Source: Petunia secreta
Taxonomy: Eukaryota; Streptophyta; Magnoliopsida; Solanales; Solanaceae
Assembly (NCBI GenBank): GCA_029990175.1
Contig: JARKIP010000038.1
Location: 23,443,501-23,507,500 of the forward strand
DNA length: 64,000 bases
Direction of reading: 5' to 3'
Numbering within the stretch: position 1 is the stretch's first letter; each line of letters starts with the position of its first letter. The position numbers were made by a program, and so were the translations under genes. Positions 11,640 through 23,300 of this stretch are shown piece by piece. The notes below the pieces were generated by a model. That model searched no databases. It was not told the DNA's origin and saw only the letters and a program-made list of their open reading frames with translations.

Positions 11640-12469
11640 TGGTTATATATATAAATACACACAAACCTACACTCCTATATTACAAAAAAATAGCAACATT
11701 ACACAATTTACACCACATAGTAATATTTTTCCTAGCATATTTCACAACTATACAAAACAGAGTTTAACATAACCAATTTTGTTCCCTCCCTACCGAAAAT
11801 CGCCCCACCATTGAACCACCATGAACCGCCACTGCTCCGCCGGTCAGCCGTGTGCAACCCACAAATTTTACATCAACCGAACCGCAGAAACCTCCTCTTT
11901 CCATATATGGGGTTCATTTTCCCAAATTCTTAATGGTTTGGAGTAGATCGAGTTTTGAATGTTGGACCCCGGCGACTACATGACTTTCTCTGGCGAAATC
12001 TTACATGAATGGACTCGTCTTTCCCTCCTCTTTCACTTTGTCTACTTCGTTTTCACAAAAAAGACTTTCTTTGTCCCAATTCTGACCGACGGCTTGGTCA
12101 GATTGAGGGTTTTCCCGTCGTCTTTTGATCTAATTTGTTCCCTCGTTGTGGGACATGATCCTTAGCCACCATCGCTTTAGGCGTTGCTTCACGTTTCAAG
12201 CCTGAAGCGAAGGTGGCTACAGGCTCTTCCCTGTAGTGAGATGCAATGTAAAAAAGAAAAAATTGATGAGACGAACAGAGACGCAACCAGTTTTGGAATT
12301 TTTACAGCGGTGGTGGCTGATGGCGCCACTAGTTTTGTCTCCTAACCTCTATCTTGATTTCCCTGTTGCAATTTCTGGTGATGCATATCGCCACTGTTTC
12401 TAGGGTGTTACCCACCGCTGATTTTTTTATCTGGTTCTGATCTGTGACTCCTTTACTGCCAATAGTAAA

Positions 12470-12950
12470 ATAGTTCAAAAACAGTAGAAACAACGCACGA
12501 ATAGAATGAAAAAAATGATGAAACAATATGAAAATAGCTAGATACAATGCAGAAACATGATGAAATAATGCTGAAACAGTCTAGAAACTGCTAGATACGA
12601 AGCAGAAAAAGTCTAGAAACGGTTAGATACAATACAAAAATAGTGCAAAAATCCAGAAATAGCTAGAAACGCCACTGAAACAGTTTGAAATAGCACAGAT
12701 ACAATGAGATACAGTTAGATACGAAACAAAAATAGTGCAGATACAGCAAGATACAATGCTGAAACAGTCTGAAACAACTAGTGAAAAAGTCTGAAACAAA
12801 ATGTAAAAAATAATGTGAAACAATGCAAAAAAGGTGAAATAGTTTAGAAACAGTTAGAAACAACACACAAACAGGATGAAACAATGTTGAAACAATCTAG
12901 AAACAACTAGATACAGTATAGAAATAGTTAGACATGGTACAAAACAATGC
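12470..12950. repeat. Degenerate GAAACA/GATACA short-word array
   Basis: The segment consists of irregularly spaced words such as GAAACAGTCT, TAGATACAATG and AGAAACAGT, recurring about every 10-25 bases. It keeps several frames open on the minus strand (for example 12663-12884), producing spurious Phe/Val/Cys/Ser-rich ORFs. A related array lies at 34430-35045. Confidence 0.8.
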
Positions 12951-13005
12951 AGATACAATGAGATACGATAAGATACAGCGAGATACAAGGTGCATGATAT
13001 TTGAG

Positions 13006-13215
13006 ATACAACTAGATACGAGGTGGTTGGTAGTTGAGATACAACGAGATACAAGGTGGTTGGTAGTTGATATACAGCGAGATACGATGTGGTTGGTAGT
13101 TGAGAAACATCGAGATACAGGGAGATACGAGGTGGTTAGTAGTCCATGAGATACAACGAGATGCGAGGTGGTTGGTAGTTGAGAAACATCAAGATACAAC
13201 GAGATACAAGGTGGT
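13006..13215. repeat. 33-bp minisatellite, about six copies
   Basis: A unit of about 33 bp built on GATACAACGAGATACAAGG followed by TGGTTGGTAGTTGA is repeated head to tail with small changes. Because 33 is divisible by three, ORFs stay open on both strands (12934-13149, 13100-13366 and 12897-13199); these are not genes. Confidence 0.85.
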
Positions 13216-13584
13216 CGAGGATGGGAGGAGGGAAAGTGAAATTGGGAGAAATGAGAGGAAGAATGTAAGGTTTTGCTATGTTACACTATGTTTTGTAATT
13301 AACTTTTCCTTTCAGATATTGGATAATTTTGCTAAAATATTGCTATGTTTTGTAAATAACTTCTAAATATTGTACTTTTATATAAAAATTCCTATGTAAA
13401 ATGCCTCTTGAACTAATATTTCCTGATTATTTTCAGATTTCTGTTCGGACAACATTTGGAAAAGTTTTTTTCTCAAAAAAAAAAAAAAGAAGGAAAGGTT
13501 GAGGAAAATTTAGTTTATATTCGGTACATAGGCCAGTTTACATAAGCTTAGCTTTTTATATTTTAAATAACGTTACATCACTTA

Positions 13585-13587
<3 letters not shown>

Positions 13588-13651
<64 letters not shown>
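13588..13651. repeat. (AT)n microsatellite
   Basis: About 64 bp of uninterrupted TA/AT dinucleotides within AT-rich DNA. Confidence 0.97.
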
Positions 13652-13652
<1 letters not shown>

Positions 13653-14226
13653 CACACTAATTATACGCGAGAATCTACACATTATATATGATGTATACAG
13701 TATACATATATTATACATCCTCTTGTTTTTATTTGTTTATGTGATGGCTATTTATGTGATCAGTGTGATTCGATGTGAGGTCTGTGGTGAATGGCTATGT
13801 AGGTTAATATTTTTCATTCACAACAACATACTAGTGTGAGATTTAAATGTTGTTTTCAAAATAAGTCGGCTAAAAAGAAAAAGCTTAAATATATATATAT
13901 TTTTTAAATTTTATAAAGCCCATCCCTTGCCCAAATAGTGACCCTCTTAACTTTTTAGAGAGGTTTACGAAAATACTCATCAAAATTAAAATATTTACCT
14001 ACCTCTACCCATAAGTTTTATATTTACAAGTCCTAACTATAAACTATTTACATGTCCTACACATCTAGACTTGTATACTATTTATGCAGTATACCTTAAA
14101 TGTATACACCCATATCTAGACTTGTATACTAGGAGTATTATTTATGCAGTATACCTTAAAGGTATACATCCATAAGATATAACAAAAGTAGCTGAAAAAT
14201 ACAATTGTGTTTATAAGCTCATTAAT
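13652..14226. other. AT-rich intergenic DNA upstream of UXS
   Basis: Contains a direct repeat of about 55 bp (AGACTTGTATAC...TATTTATGCAGTATACC near 14066-14098 and 14117-14155, followed by TTAAATG or TTAAAGG TATACA). No gene was seen. Confidence 0.5.
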
Positions 14227-14378
14227 GAGTGTTTGGAAACACAAAATGCAATGAGTTTATAAGCACTTTAATTTGTGCTTAAAATAAGTCAAGAATGAGA
14301 AGTTAGAATTCTCAAAAGTAGTTTGTAAGCAACTTATAGCTTATAAGCTACTTATAATAAGCTCACCCAAACCGGCTC
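14227..14378. mobile_element. Small inverted-repeat MITE
   Basis: The ends GAGTGTTTGG and CCAAACCGGCTC are imperfect inverted repeats. The inside (AGCTTATAAGC, CTTATAATAAGCTCACC) is strongly self-complementary and matches a common family of small Solanaceae MITEs. The right end abuts the probable TATA box of the UXS gene. Confidence 0.6.
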
Positions 14379-14384
14379 TATATC
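14377..14384 (+). promoter_or_regulatory. Candidate TATA box of UXS
   Basis: TCTATATC lies about 270 bp before the UXS start codon and is followed by pyrimidine-rich DNA typical of plant 5' leaders (about 14385-14470). Assignment is positional. Confidence 0.35.
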
Positions 14385-14656
14385 ATTCCTTCTCTCTCTT
14401 TCATTTTTTTTTTTCTTTCCTGTTTTCCTTCTTTTTTGTTCTTTTTTTTTTTGGTTTTTGTTCTTTTAAACTGGAGAAAGGCAGAAAGCTACTTTTCTGA
14501 CTCTGCAAACAACCAACTCTGCTTTATACCTGAAATATTCCAAACCATAAACATTCACAAAATTCACTTGCAAATCTCCCGATCTCTTCTTACCTATCAT
14601 ACACCTGAAAATTTTCACACAAAATCCTAAAGAACACAAAAACACCAAAAGACACA

Positions 14657-17600
14657 ATGAAATTGCACAAACAATTCAGTTCAAATCAGAGAAGAGATGA
14701 AGAAATGTCAATATCACAAAACACCCCACCACCTTACTCTCCCAAATCCTTAAAACACCCATCCAGATCTCTTCCTAGATCCATTAATTACCTTTTAAAA
14801 GAACAACGACTTTTATTTATTTTCATTGGCATTTTAATTGGTTCCACTTTTTTCATTCTCCAACCTACTCTTTCACTTATAACCCCATCTTCCCCAACTA
14901 TACCCCAATCATACACATCTTTCAATTCTAACCCCTCAACAATGCCACGTGGCGTATCGATGACTACGGGGCGGGTTCCGGTAGGGATAGGGAGGAAAAG
15001 AATGAGGATTGTTGTGACTGGTGGGGCAGGATTTGTAGGGAGTCATTTAGTAGATAAGTTAATTAAAAGAGGTGATGATGTAATTGTGATTGATAATTTT
15101 TTTACTGGGAGGAAAGAAAATGTAATGCATCATTTTGGAAATCATAGGTTTGAATTAATTAGACATGATGTTGTTGAACCTATTTTGTTAGAAGTTGATC
15201 AGATCTATCATTTGGCTTGTCCTGCTTCTCCTGTTCATTATAAGTATAATCCTGTCAAGACCATTATATCCTTTTCATACTTCGTTATTATTACGTTTAT
15301 CATGTTATGCGCGGTTATTATGGATTTAAGTTATATAGACTCTGTGTAGTTTTTACGTGCTGTAACATGTTATTTATCATCTTTTGTGTGTTAAGAATAC
15401 ATGCTTGCTATAGAAAGTTTTACGCGCTGTAACATGTTATTTACCATATTTTGTGGGTTACCGATCCATGATTGTGATGGAAAGTTATATTATGAATTTA
15501 AGTTATATCGATAGAATTGCAAAAAATTACTAGGTGGTTTTATCCCATATACCTAAGTCTTGGTGGATGGGCTACGTGGTACTTGTGCTGGTGGGAGGTA
15601 GCACTTGAAATAGTCGAGTTGCCGCACAAGATGGCCTAGACAGTGTACAAAGTATTTAAACTATCATTATAGTTTTTACTGGTTGTGACATGTTATTTTC
15701 CATCTTTTGTAGGTTACGGATCCATGCTTGCTATAGAAAGTTTTACATGCTATATAAAATGTTATTTTCCATCTTTCGTAGGTTACCAATCCATGATTAC
15801 TATAGAAAGTTTTACGTGCTGTAATAGGTCATTGACCATCTTTTGTAGGTTACCGATACATGCTTGCTATAGAAAGTTACCTATAATTGACTTTTAAGTA
15901 CCTTGTAGTGTTTTTTTTTTTTTCTGTTAATGGTGGTTTTAGGCCAACTTACGCGCACCTTGACTATTGTACAAGGCTTTTCCCACTATCACAAATACTG
16001 GGCTCTGCCCACCAAGGCATAGGTAGTATTGTAAATATCCTTTGCATTGACTATGTGTAGAAGTTGAACTCGATAATTGTTAACATGTTAAGGAATTTTT
16101 TGCATGTTTAAGTGGCATAGTATTCTCTTCTTTAATGACGTTATATTATCTTCTTTTATTTGGATGTATTTGGGATCCTTAATTATGATATACAAGACAA
16201 ATGTGATGGGAACTCTTAACATGTTGGGCCTTGCCAAGAGAATTGGTGCAAGGTTCTTGCTCACTAGTACAAGTGAGGTTTATGGTGATCCACTTGAGCA
16301 TCCACAAAAGGAAACATATTGGGGACATGTGAATCCAATAGGTGGGGCAGCAGCCTCAGTAATCTATTTCTTTCTTTTTGGAAGGTTATTCTATTAGATA
16401 GTTTTGCTGATGTTTGAGCGTCTTGAAATTTCTAGGTGTTAGGAGCTGCTATGATGAGGGAAAACGAACTGCTGAAACCTTGACTATGGATTACCATCGT
16501 GGTGCTGGTGTTGAGGTAATGAAAGATTTGTGTTTCTTACAGATTTTTATGACATGTAACGTGCTGAATGATCTTGTGCATTTGGAACGGCTTTCCATTC
16601 TAAAGTCTTTAGCGTTCTACGTTAAATGAATACTTAGTTAGGTGGTCAAACAACTCTTTTGGTTGAAACAATGAGTGAAAAACTCTTCTGTTCATACATT
16701 TTGACAACTTGAAGAAACTCCACCTCATTACTGTTGTGAGAGCGTATCGAATATAGGCAATGACAGAGACATTTTTCTAGTTCCAGTTGTACTCTTTCTG
16801 ATTTAAGAATCTGTCCTAATCAATTTTCTATTTGTAACTTGGTATTTAACTCTATCTTTTTCAACTCTATGGCTTGCTATACCAAAATAAAGACAATAAG
16901 TGGTAATTAGTATCATCATAATAAACCTTCTCCCTTGCAGTAAATGGTAAATGTGCCCAGACTTTACAACCCGTAACATTATTATGCAGGTGCGTATTGC
17001 CCGCATTTTCAATACGTATGGTCCTCGCATGTGTCTAGATGATGGACGTGTTGTCAGCAACTTTGTTGCCCAGGTATGTCGTCTCAGCTTATCTTAACAT
17101 CGGTCTGTGAACTGAATTTCCCTTTGAACGATTTATTTGCATTTCTCTTTCTAAGACCATGTTTGCAGGCCATCCGCAGGCAACCAATGACAGTGTATGG
17201 TGATGGGAAGCAAACTCGAAGTTTTCAATATGTCTCTGACTTGGTATGTCGTTTTAACAGGTTACCCTTCCCATTTCCATGTCTCTGCCTTAGTATGTCA
17301 TCTTTGTCTTTACTGCATATAGAAGGATGCTAGATGGGATTGATTCTTGTGGCAGATGATATAAGTCAAAGGTGGGAAAGTTGAAGGGTGGCGTGGGTGT
17401 GTAATTGCTGAGTTAGGTTGGTACTATTTTTGGTAGCAAATCTTGATTTAAGCTCTTGGAAACGTAAAACATTTTGAAAATTTAGAAAATGGTGATGCAT
17501 GTTATAGGCAACATGACATTTCTTCAAGTGAGCCAATTATTAGTTTGAGTAACATTCACCTTTTCCCTACATCTGTTGCTGAAGAGCTAGTAAAGTGAAA

Positions 17601-20356
17601 TTCTAAATATGTAGGGATTTTTTTTATGTGTCCTCTTCTTTAATTTGCTTTAATTAATGGACAATTTATTAAGTACCAATTTTTATAAGATAGTGCACCC
17701 TTTGTCCCAAATTGACCTAGTTAGTTTGGCTAGCTGGTAGCACCCAAATGTGTGACTTAGTGGTTGATGAGGTGGGTGAAAAGTTGGGAGACGAGGGTTC
17801 TAATCCAAGTAGGGACAAAAATACTTGGCGATTTCTTTCCATATGCCTAAGCCTTGATGGGATTTACCCGGTACTTGTGCTAATTGGAAGTAGCAGGTAT
17901 GCAGTGGAAAAGTCGAGGTACACAATCTGTTCCCCTGCGGATCATGGTAAGGTGGGAATTTCATGAAATTGGCTTGAAGGAAAAGGGGTTTGAACCCTAA
18001 GTTGATTAAATTGGGAAATTGAGGTGAAATGAACTCAAAAATGTAAAAACTATAATATGCTGTTTAGAATCTTGCAGCTAGTGCTTTATAGTTGGATGAT
18101 TTGTAGATCCAACCCGAGTACTAAAAGAATTAATAAACTAAATGGGATCATCCAAATGCTTGGGAGTTCTGCTATAGTTATTCCTATTATATCATTGGAA
18201 TTAAATGTTTAATTAAAGATAGAGAGGTTATCATTGGATATGACCGATGACCTCTGTTTTGTCCAATTAAATAGTCAATGCTCAGGTAATGTTGCAGTTA
18301 AATAAGACAAGGATTATCACCTGCATATATTTTGCATCCACTGGACGCCTTTCAATATAACTTATTACTTCATCAAAAGGATTATCACCTGCATATCTGA
18401 GTTTATAAGAGCCCATGTAAAAATTTATATCGGAAACCATTGCACTTATTTGTTGTCCTCGTTGAGATGATCCACACACTAAACATAGTGTTTACTTAGA
18501 AGCAGGCAATGATGCTATACGCAACTGACAAAACTATGTAATTAGGTGAGGAAGTACAAATGGATTAGTTTCTTAATGGAATACAGTAAAGGCAGCTTAA
18601 TTATATTGGCCATCAGTTAACACAAAGACTTGTTATAACAGTGTGAATTATTATGGTTTCGCGGAACTGACAGAGCATGGACTTTTTGCCTGGTTGTGAA
18701 GCCTAGATTCAGTTTGTGGTCAGCTGTTTCCATTTTCCTGTTACAAGCTGGTTTAGAAACAACAAATATTTATTACTCACTTTAAATTTGTACATGTTTG
18801 TGCACACAAGTTTTTTATATGTGCATTGTTCTATTATTTTTCCTCTCTTTCTGTAAATATCTGGCAAATTCAAGAAAATGTCATGGAAACGTTTTTCCTA
18901 TTCAAAAGTCCAATTGTGACAGCTTGCTTTTTTGTTTATGCATAGTTTAAAATTTACTATAGAAGAATGATATTAAGACAATTAATTTTCTTTTGATGGA
19001 AGGTTGATGGATTAATGGCCTTAATGGAGGGTGAGCACATTGGGCCTTTCAACTTGGGAAACCCAGGAGAGTTCACCATGTTAGAACTTGCCGAGGTAAG
19101 CCTTAATCTCTGATGTAGTGCCTATCTGCCTGTTCACAAATAGTTGTACGGCTACTTGTCTGGGCAATTTAGTGAATGTTGCTTGTCGAAAATTAATACC
19201 TGTATTGAGTTAACATGTTTTTCCTTCTTTTGCTGTCATTTTATCATTATTTCTCATTGGATTGCACTATTATTGTTTACTACAGAATCTAAGTTACCCT
19301 TTGGGCTGTGGCTATTTGATAAAACTAGAAATTGTTGTTTGAAGATTGAAACTTGGTCACAGAACTTTTTTAAGTGTTGAACTATCATAATCTGCACCAC
19401 CTTATCTTGATAAAGTTGTGTTCCTTTATATTGTTATTGTTTTGATATAACATTGGTCTCTCTCAAATATATACTGTGTTTATTTTTAGTTAAATGTTTT
19501 CTCCTAATCCTCCCTAATTCCTTTTTATATGACCGTATTGACTGCGGAGTTTAAGATGTCAAATTTGGCATAATTGTGGCAAGTAGAAAATAAAGTTATG
19601 GTTGAGAATTTGAGGGCGAAAACATCACAATAGAGTTCAAAATTTGTATATTTTAAACTTGATTGAAATTGTTTATGTACTTTTGAATTCTTCAAACTAG
19701 TGAAAATTGTATAGAAATTGAACTGGCTCAACCAATTTGGGGTGTGCTAATATGGGAACTGTCATATAAATTAGGATGAAGGGAGTATATTTAGTTATAG
19801 TACACATTGTATGATTATTGAGAAACAGGTCTTTGATATAGTTAATTAAGTAAAAATATATAGAATATTGATTTATAGTTATATATGGTTTGGCGTCCAG
19901 TTATCCATGCTTAGTGGAAGTAGATCTTCAATATAAGAAATAATCATAACTAAATGAAAAAGCGCAGTATATTTTAACTTATGGTTGACTGGATATCCCG
20001 TGTTAACCCACCATTTTCAGTTTTAAGTGAATTCAGTCCAGTCATTTTGAAGCGGTACTCAACACATTAGGTTTTGGACCACATAACGTGCTTAATGTCC
20101 TAGTTTAACTGCTAATCGTGTTATCAAAGCGTTTTACTTGGGAATACAGGTGGTCAAAGAAGTGATTGATCCAAGTGCTACAATTGAGTTCAGAGCTAAC
20201 ACAGCTGATGATCCTCACAAGAGGAAACCAGATATCAGCAGAGCAAAGGAACTTCTAAACTGGGAGCCCAAAGTATCCCTCCAGGAGGGCTTGCCTCTAA
20301 TGGTCAATGACTTTCGCAACCGCATACTAAATGAAGATGAAGGGAAAGGGAACTAA
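14657..20356 (+). CDS. UXS: UDP-glucuronate decarboxylase (UDP-xylose synthase), membrane-anchored type; seven exons
   Basis: UXS converts UDP-glucuronate to UDP-xylose, using bound NAD+, for cell-wall xylan and xyloglucan synthesis. Exons by conserved sequence and splice sites: 14657-15265, 16194-16341, 16436-16515, 16990-17073, 17169-17243, 19003-19095, 20150-20356. All phases join, giving 431 residues, close to the ~445 of Arabidopsis UXS2. Residues 1-50 form a basic, Ser/Pro-rich cytosolic tail. A single membrane anchor follows at about 51-75 (LLFIFIGILIGSTFFIL). The extended short-chain dehydrogenase domain starts near 117 with the nucleotide-binding TGGAGFVGSH. The catalytic Ser/Thr segment is TSTSEVYG, the Tyr-Lys pair is YDEGK, and NTYGPRM follows. 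The anchor implies a type II Golgi protein (UXS2/4-like). Intron 1 is AT-AC. The intron 2 donor (GTGGGG) is weak but fits protein and phase. Introns 1, 5 and 6 hold SINEs or MITEs. Confidence 0.97.
15353..15885 (+). repeat. ~67-bp tandem repeat in UXS intron 1, interrupted by SINE sequence
   Basis: The phrase TTTTACGTGCTGTAACATGTTATTT...CCATCTTTTGTAGGTTACCGATCCATGCTTGCTATAGAAAG recurs about five times: two units at about 15353-15485 and three at about 15668-15880. A SINE-like segment separates the blocks. Copies differ by point changes and small deletions. Confidence 0.8.
15525..15645 (+). mobile_element. SolS-like SINE fragment
   Basis: The phrases CCTAAGTCTTGGTGGATGGG, GTACTTGTGCTGGTGGGAGG and TAGTCGAGTTGCCGCACAAG match the body of the Solanaceae SolS SINE family. 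The tRNA-like head is missing. It splits the intron 1 tandem repeat, so it appears to have inserted into it. Confidence 0.6.
15945..16030 (-). mobile_element. SolS-like SINE fragment, antisense
   Basis: Read on the minus strand, the segment contains CTTGGTGGGC and TAGTCAAGGTGCGCGTAAG, in the same order as the body of SolS-type SINEs. It is short and decayed. Confidence 0.4.
17735..17960 (+). mobile_element. SolS-type SINE in UXS intron 5
   Basis: A tRNA-like head carries an A-box-like segment (TTAGTGGTTGATGAGGTGG, about 17757-17776) and a good B box (GGTTCTAATCC, 17796-17806). A SolS body follows (CCTAAGCCTTGATGGG, CCCGGTACTTGTGC, AAGTCGAGGTACACA). The 3' tail is unclear. Orientation is the same as the host gene. 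Confidence 0.75.
19501..19788. mobile_element. Decayed Stowaway-like MITE in UXS intron 6
   Basis: The right end (CATATAAATTAGGATGAAGGGAGTA) is the inverted form of a diverged Stowaway end, and the left end (TAATTCCTTTTTATATGACCG) matches it imperfectly. Length is about 290 bp. Target sites are not clean. Confidence 0.55.
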
Positions 20357-23300
20357 TAAGTAGAAGCAACATTAGGTTGTATAGATCAAGCATAGTATTG
20401 TTTATTGTTTCTGCTAATATATGAAGTTGATATTCATTAATTTTTCCCCCTTCAGTTTTGTATTATGCTTATAGGCTATAGCTACTGAAATGCAGAGACA
20501 TATAAAACAAACTATAGGCAGATGCTTCGTGTATTCAGTTTTCGGTTTTGATTTTTCCCCAATCCACATCATGTTATTCAGACAATGTCAAGATAGAGCA
20601 GGGAAGAAATTTTGAGCTTCTAGCTTCAGTTAATATCATTTGTTGCTGGCATTGTGTTTTAACAAGTAAAATGGTCTTTTACTCTGTGTGGTTCTTCTGG
20701 CTTTGCCTTTAATTATTGTAGATACTATTTTAAACTTTTCTTGTGAACTATTATGTGGAGCCACTGTCAGAGTAATGTTTCAGTTTTCAAACTTTTGCCT
20801 CAGAGTACTTTTTACTCTATCCTGGTAACTGTAGATGAAGAAAGCAAATGCATGTCTCTTTCAGATTGTTGAAGTTAACTTCTGTTGCTTTGTGCATGTA
20901 AGAGACTTTGGATGCTAAACTCGTTAAATTTTCGTTCAGTAAATTTTCAACACTCATTAACTTCCGTTGCTTTGTGCATATAATAGTGTGCATATGCCTA
21001 CTAAGTCACGGTCCTAGATATATGGATGAAGTTTTAGCACTTTCGTGGTAGTGGAATTGCCATAACTTATTTCATCGTGTTGGAACCTCACAAGATTCAT
21101 TGATAGTTTGTATCTTACTATAATCAAATGAAATGTTTTCTGGCACCATGTTGATTCTACAGTCCAATTTATAAAAGAAAGTGCACTTAAGAACAAATCT
21201 GTTAGAAGCAGATAACAGAATTACTACTACCTATAAAAGCAGATATAAAAGTATTTGAATGAAGGTTCAACAAAGAAGATTGAAAAAGATTTAGGATGAA
21301 AATGCTGGTAGGTTCTACCATACCCAAGTGTAGAGATACTTTATAGGGGCATTATTATTATTATTATTTTTTTAAACTATTGATATTCGGAGTCCACTGA
21401 CCTGACTAATCTAAATTTGTAACTCATAATATCTATTGAAAGAAAAAATCGCTGCCTACTAGAGGTTATTCCATGCATAGGACTTGATTGAGACCCTTGA
21501 TTAAGTAGGGGAGATCTCATCTATCACACCACACCACTTTAGTCGTAGCAGAAGACTTCTGTAATATGATTGAAAGGAACTAAAGGGAAAAGAAAAAGGA
21601 AAGGAAGAAGAGGAGAACGAAAAGAGTCTTTGTGAGTTATCTTTTATAGGCATCTGATTCTATGGAACTCTTATTAGTCATCTGTAGAATGAAAATTCCA
21701 AACGCGTTTTCCAAATGGACAAGGCATATATTCCTTTAGAATCTGAATATGGTTCCTATATTCTTATTCTTCAACCAAATAAAAGTTTCTCACTTTTTTA
21801 TTATTGGACCGCCAATTTTCCACCAGATAACATCTATTTTGTGAATTTTTACTTTCTATATGTTTCTTTTTGGATAACTGTATCCATTGTTTGGCTTGCA
21901 ATAGGGAATGCAGTCAGAGAAGTAAATGGTTAGTTAATCATTATTGCAAAAAATTGTGGAAATAAGCCTCCAAAATTATTCTTTTTTATGTACGGCCAAC
22001 AGTTTCTTAATCTATTGAAGTAGACCCCTAATATTAATGTTGCAATGTCTTTCCAATCCACACCAAATAGATTCAAGTCGTGCACTTTAATGCAAAGAAA
22101 AAAGTTAGTTAGAGCAGTTCTACTATACACATCGTTAAATAAAGGATTGAAGTAACCCCAAAAAAAAATATCGGGATGGCTTGTTGGTAAAATGGGATGA
22201 AAGGACAAGAAATTTGAAGAGTAATCCAACTTTCGTCGTACTATAAAATAATGTACATATAAATTCATAAGATTTCTGATTGTGAATGTCGTTATACTCT
22301 TAAAATGTTGGATCAAATGTTACAAAAGATGAAGTCGAGAGTCTTTCGTGCATTGGGTAGCCTTTGGATAATCAATTAAGAACTCTAAAGTCTCATGTTC
22401 TAAGTGTTAATGCTTCAATCAAAAAAAAAATAAATACTTATCCGACCAAACGTGAATAAGTTTTTAGGGGAATGTTTTATGCGTCAGCTTCTTCACTCAT
22501 TAATAAATTCATCATGAATGTATCGCACTTACAAGGATTTTATATTTAGATTGTATGTCCTCTACTCTCACAACATTTTTCTCAAGGATTTTCTTAAATA
22601 TTTGGTTATAATTGATATAATGTCTTTTAATTTTGTTCTACAAAGGTGAAGTCTATGAAAATTATTTTGTATTTATTACTATACCAAGATCTTCAAATAA
22701 ATTAAGTATTATACATTTTTCAAATTTCGCTCTATAAGATATTGAATGTAATTTCTGTGATTTCATTTCCAATCTAATTTTAAAATTTTTATTTTGTAAA
22801 ATTTTTACATTAGCTCCTGAAGCTAAAGTCCCGAATCCTTAACGGATATATATTCTTCTTCGCGCATTCGCCTTTTAAAACATTTGTAATATCTTAATTA
22901 TATATTTCAAATGATGGCTATTGAAAAGAATATTTCAAGTTATTTCAATTTTACATAAACACAACACAATAATTGTACTAGTTATGTCTGTCACTAGCAT
23001 GTTACTACAGGATAATAAGTAACAAAAGATAATAAATGAAGTAATTCATTTAGTTTGGCAGTATACTGAAAACCCATTAATTGAATGAAATAAAAGAGTT
23101 GATTGTTGTGTAACAAGTGAACTGTTTGCACATGAAATCTGAACTTTGAGTTGCAGTATTTGCTAATTAAAAAAAAAAAAAAAATTGGTGTCCGTTGCAC
23201 TGTCTCATCCTCGTGCAAACTTTGATAATGTCAAATCTGAGAGAGTTGTCTCTCTGTAAGTTTTAATTTCAGGTTATCAGATATGTAGGCCATGCTAAGA

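Larger units (their letters stand above)
11640..13400. mobile_element. Non-autonomous inverted-repeat element, copy 1
   Basis: The left end (TATATATATAAATACAC...CCTATATTACAAAA, near 11645-11690) resembles the reverse complement of the right end (TTTTGTAAATAACTTC...TTTTATATAAAAATTCCTA, about 13345-13395). Both ends match the element at 32832-35362. The interior has a more GC-rich part (about 11780-12320), then long arrays of GAAACA/GATACA words, then a purine-rich GGGAGGAGGGAAAGTGAAATTGGG tract. No transposase is encoded. Class is uncertain (Mutator-like suspected); ends are approximate. Confidence 0.6.
15266..16193 (+). other. U12-type AT-AC intron 1 of UXS
   Basis: The intron begins ATATCCTTTT and ends in AC. 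A branch-site match TCCTTAAT lies at 16176-16183, about 11 bases before the 3' splice site. These are the three hallmarks of minor-spliceosome introns. The junction falls between codons and restores the conserved VKTI-KTNVMG sequence. No GT-AG alternative nearby gives the conserved protein. Length is 928 bp. Confidence 0.92.

Noticed and set aside
12623..13199. Several minus-strand ORFs rich in Phe, Val, Cys and Ser that resemble membrane proteins
   Set aside because: They are translations of the GAAACA/GATACA array and the 33-bp minisatellite; overlapping frames are all open, and no start context or domain exists.
17735..17960. A tRNA gene, because of A- and B-box-like motifs
   Set aside because: No cloverleaf, and the sequence continues into a SINE body; it is a tRNA-derived SINE head.
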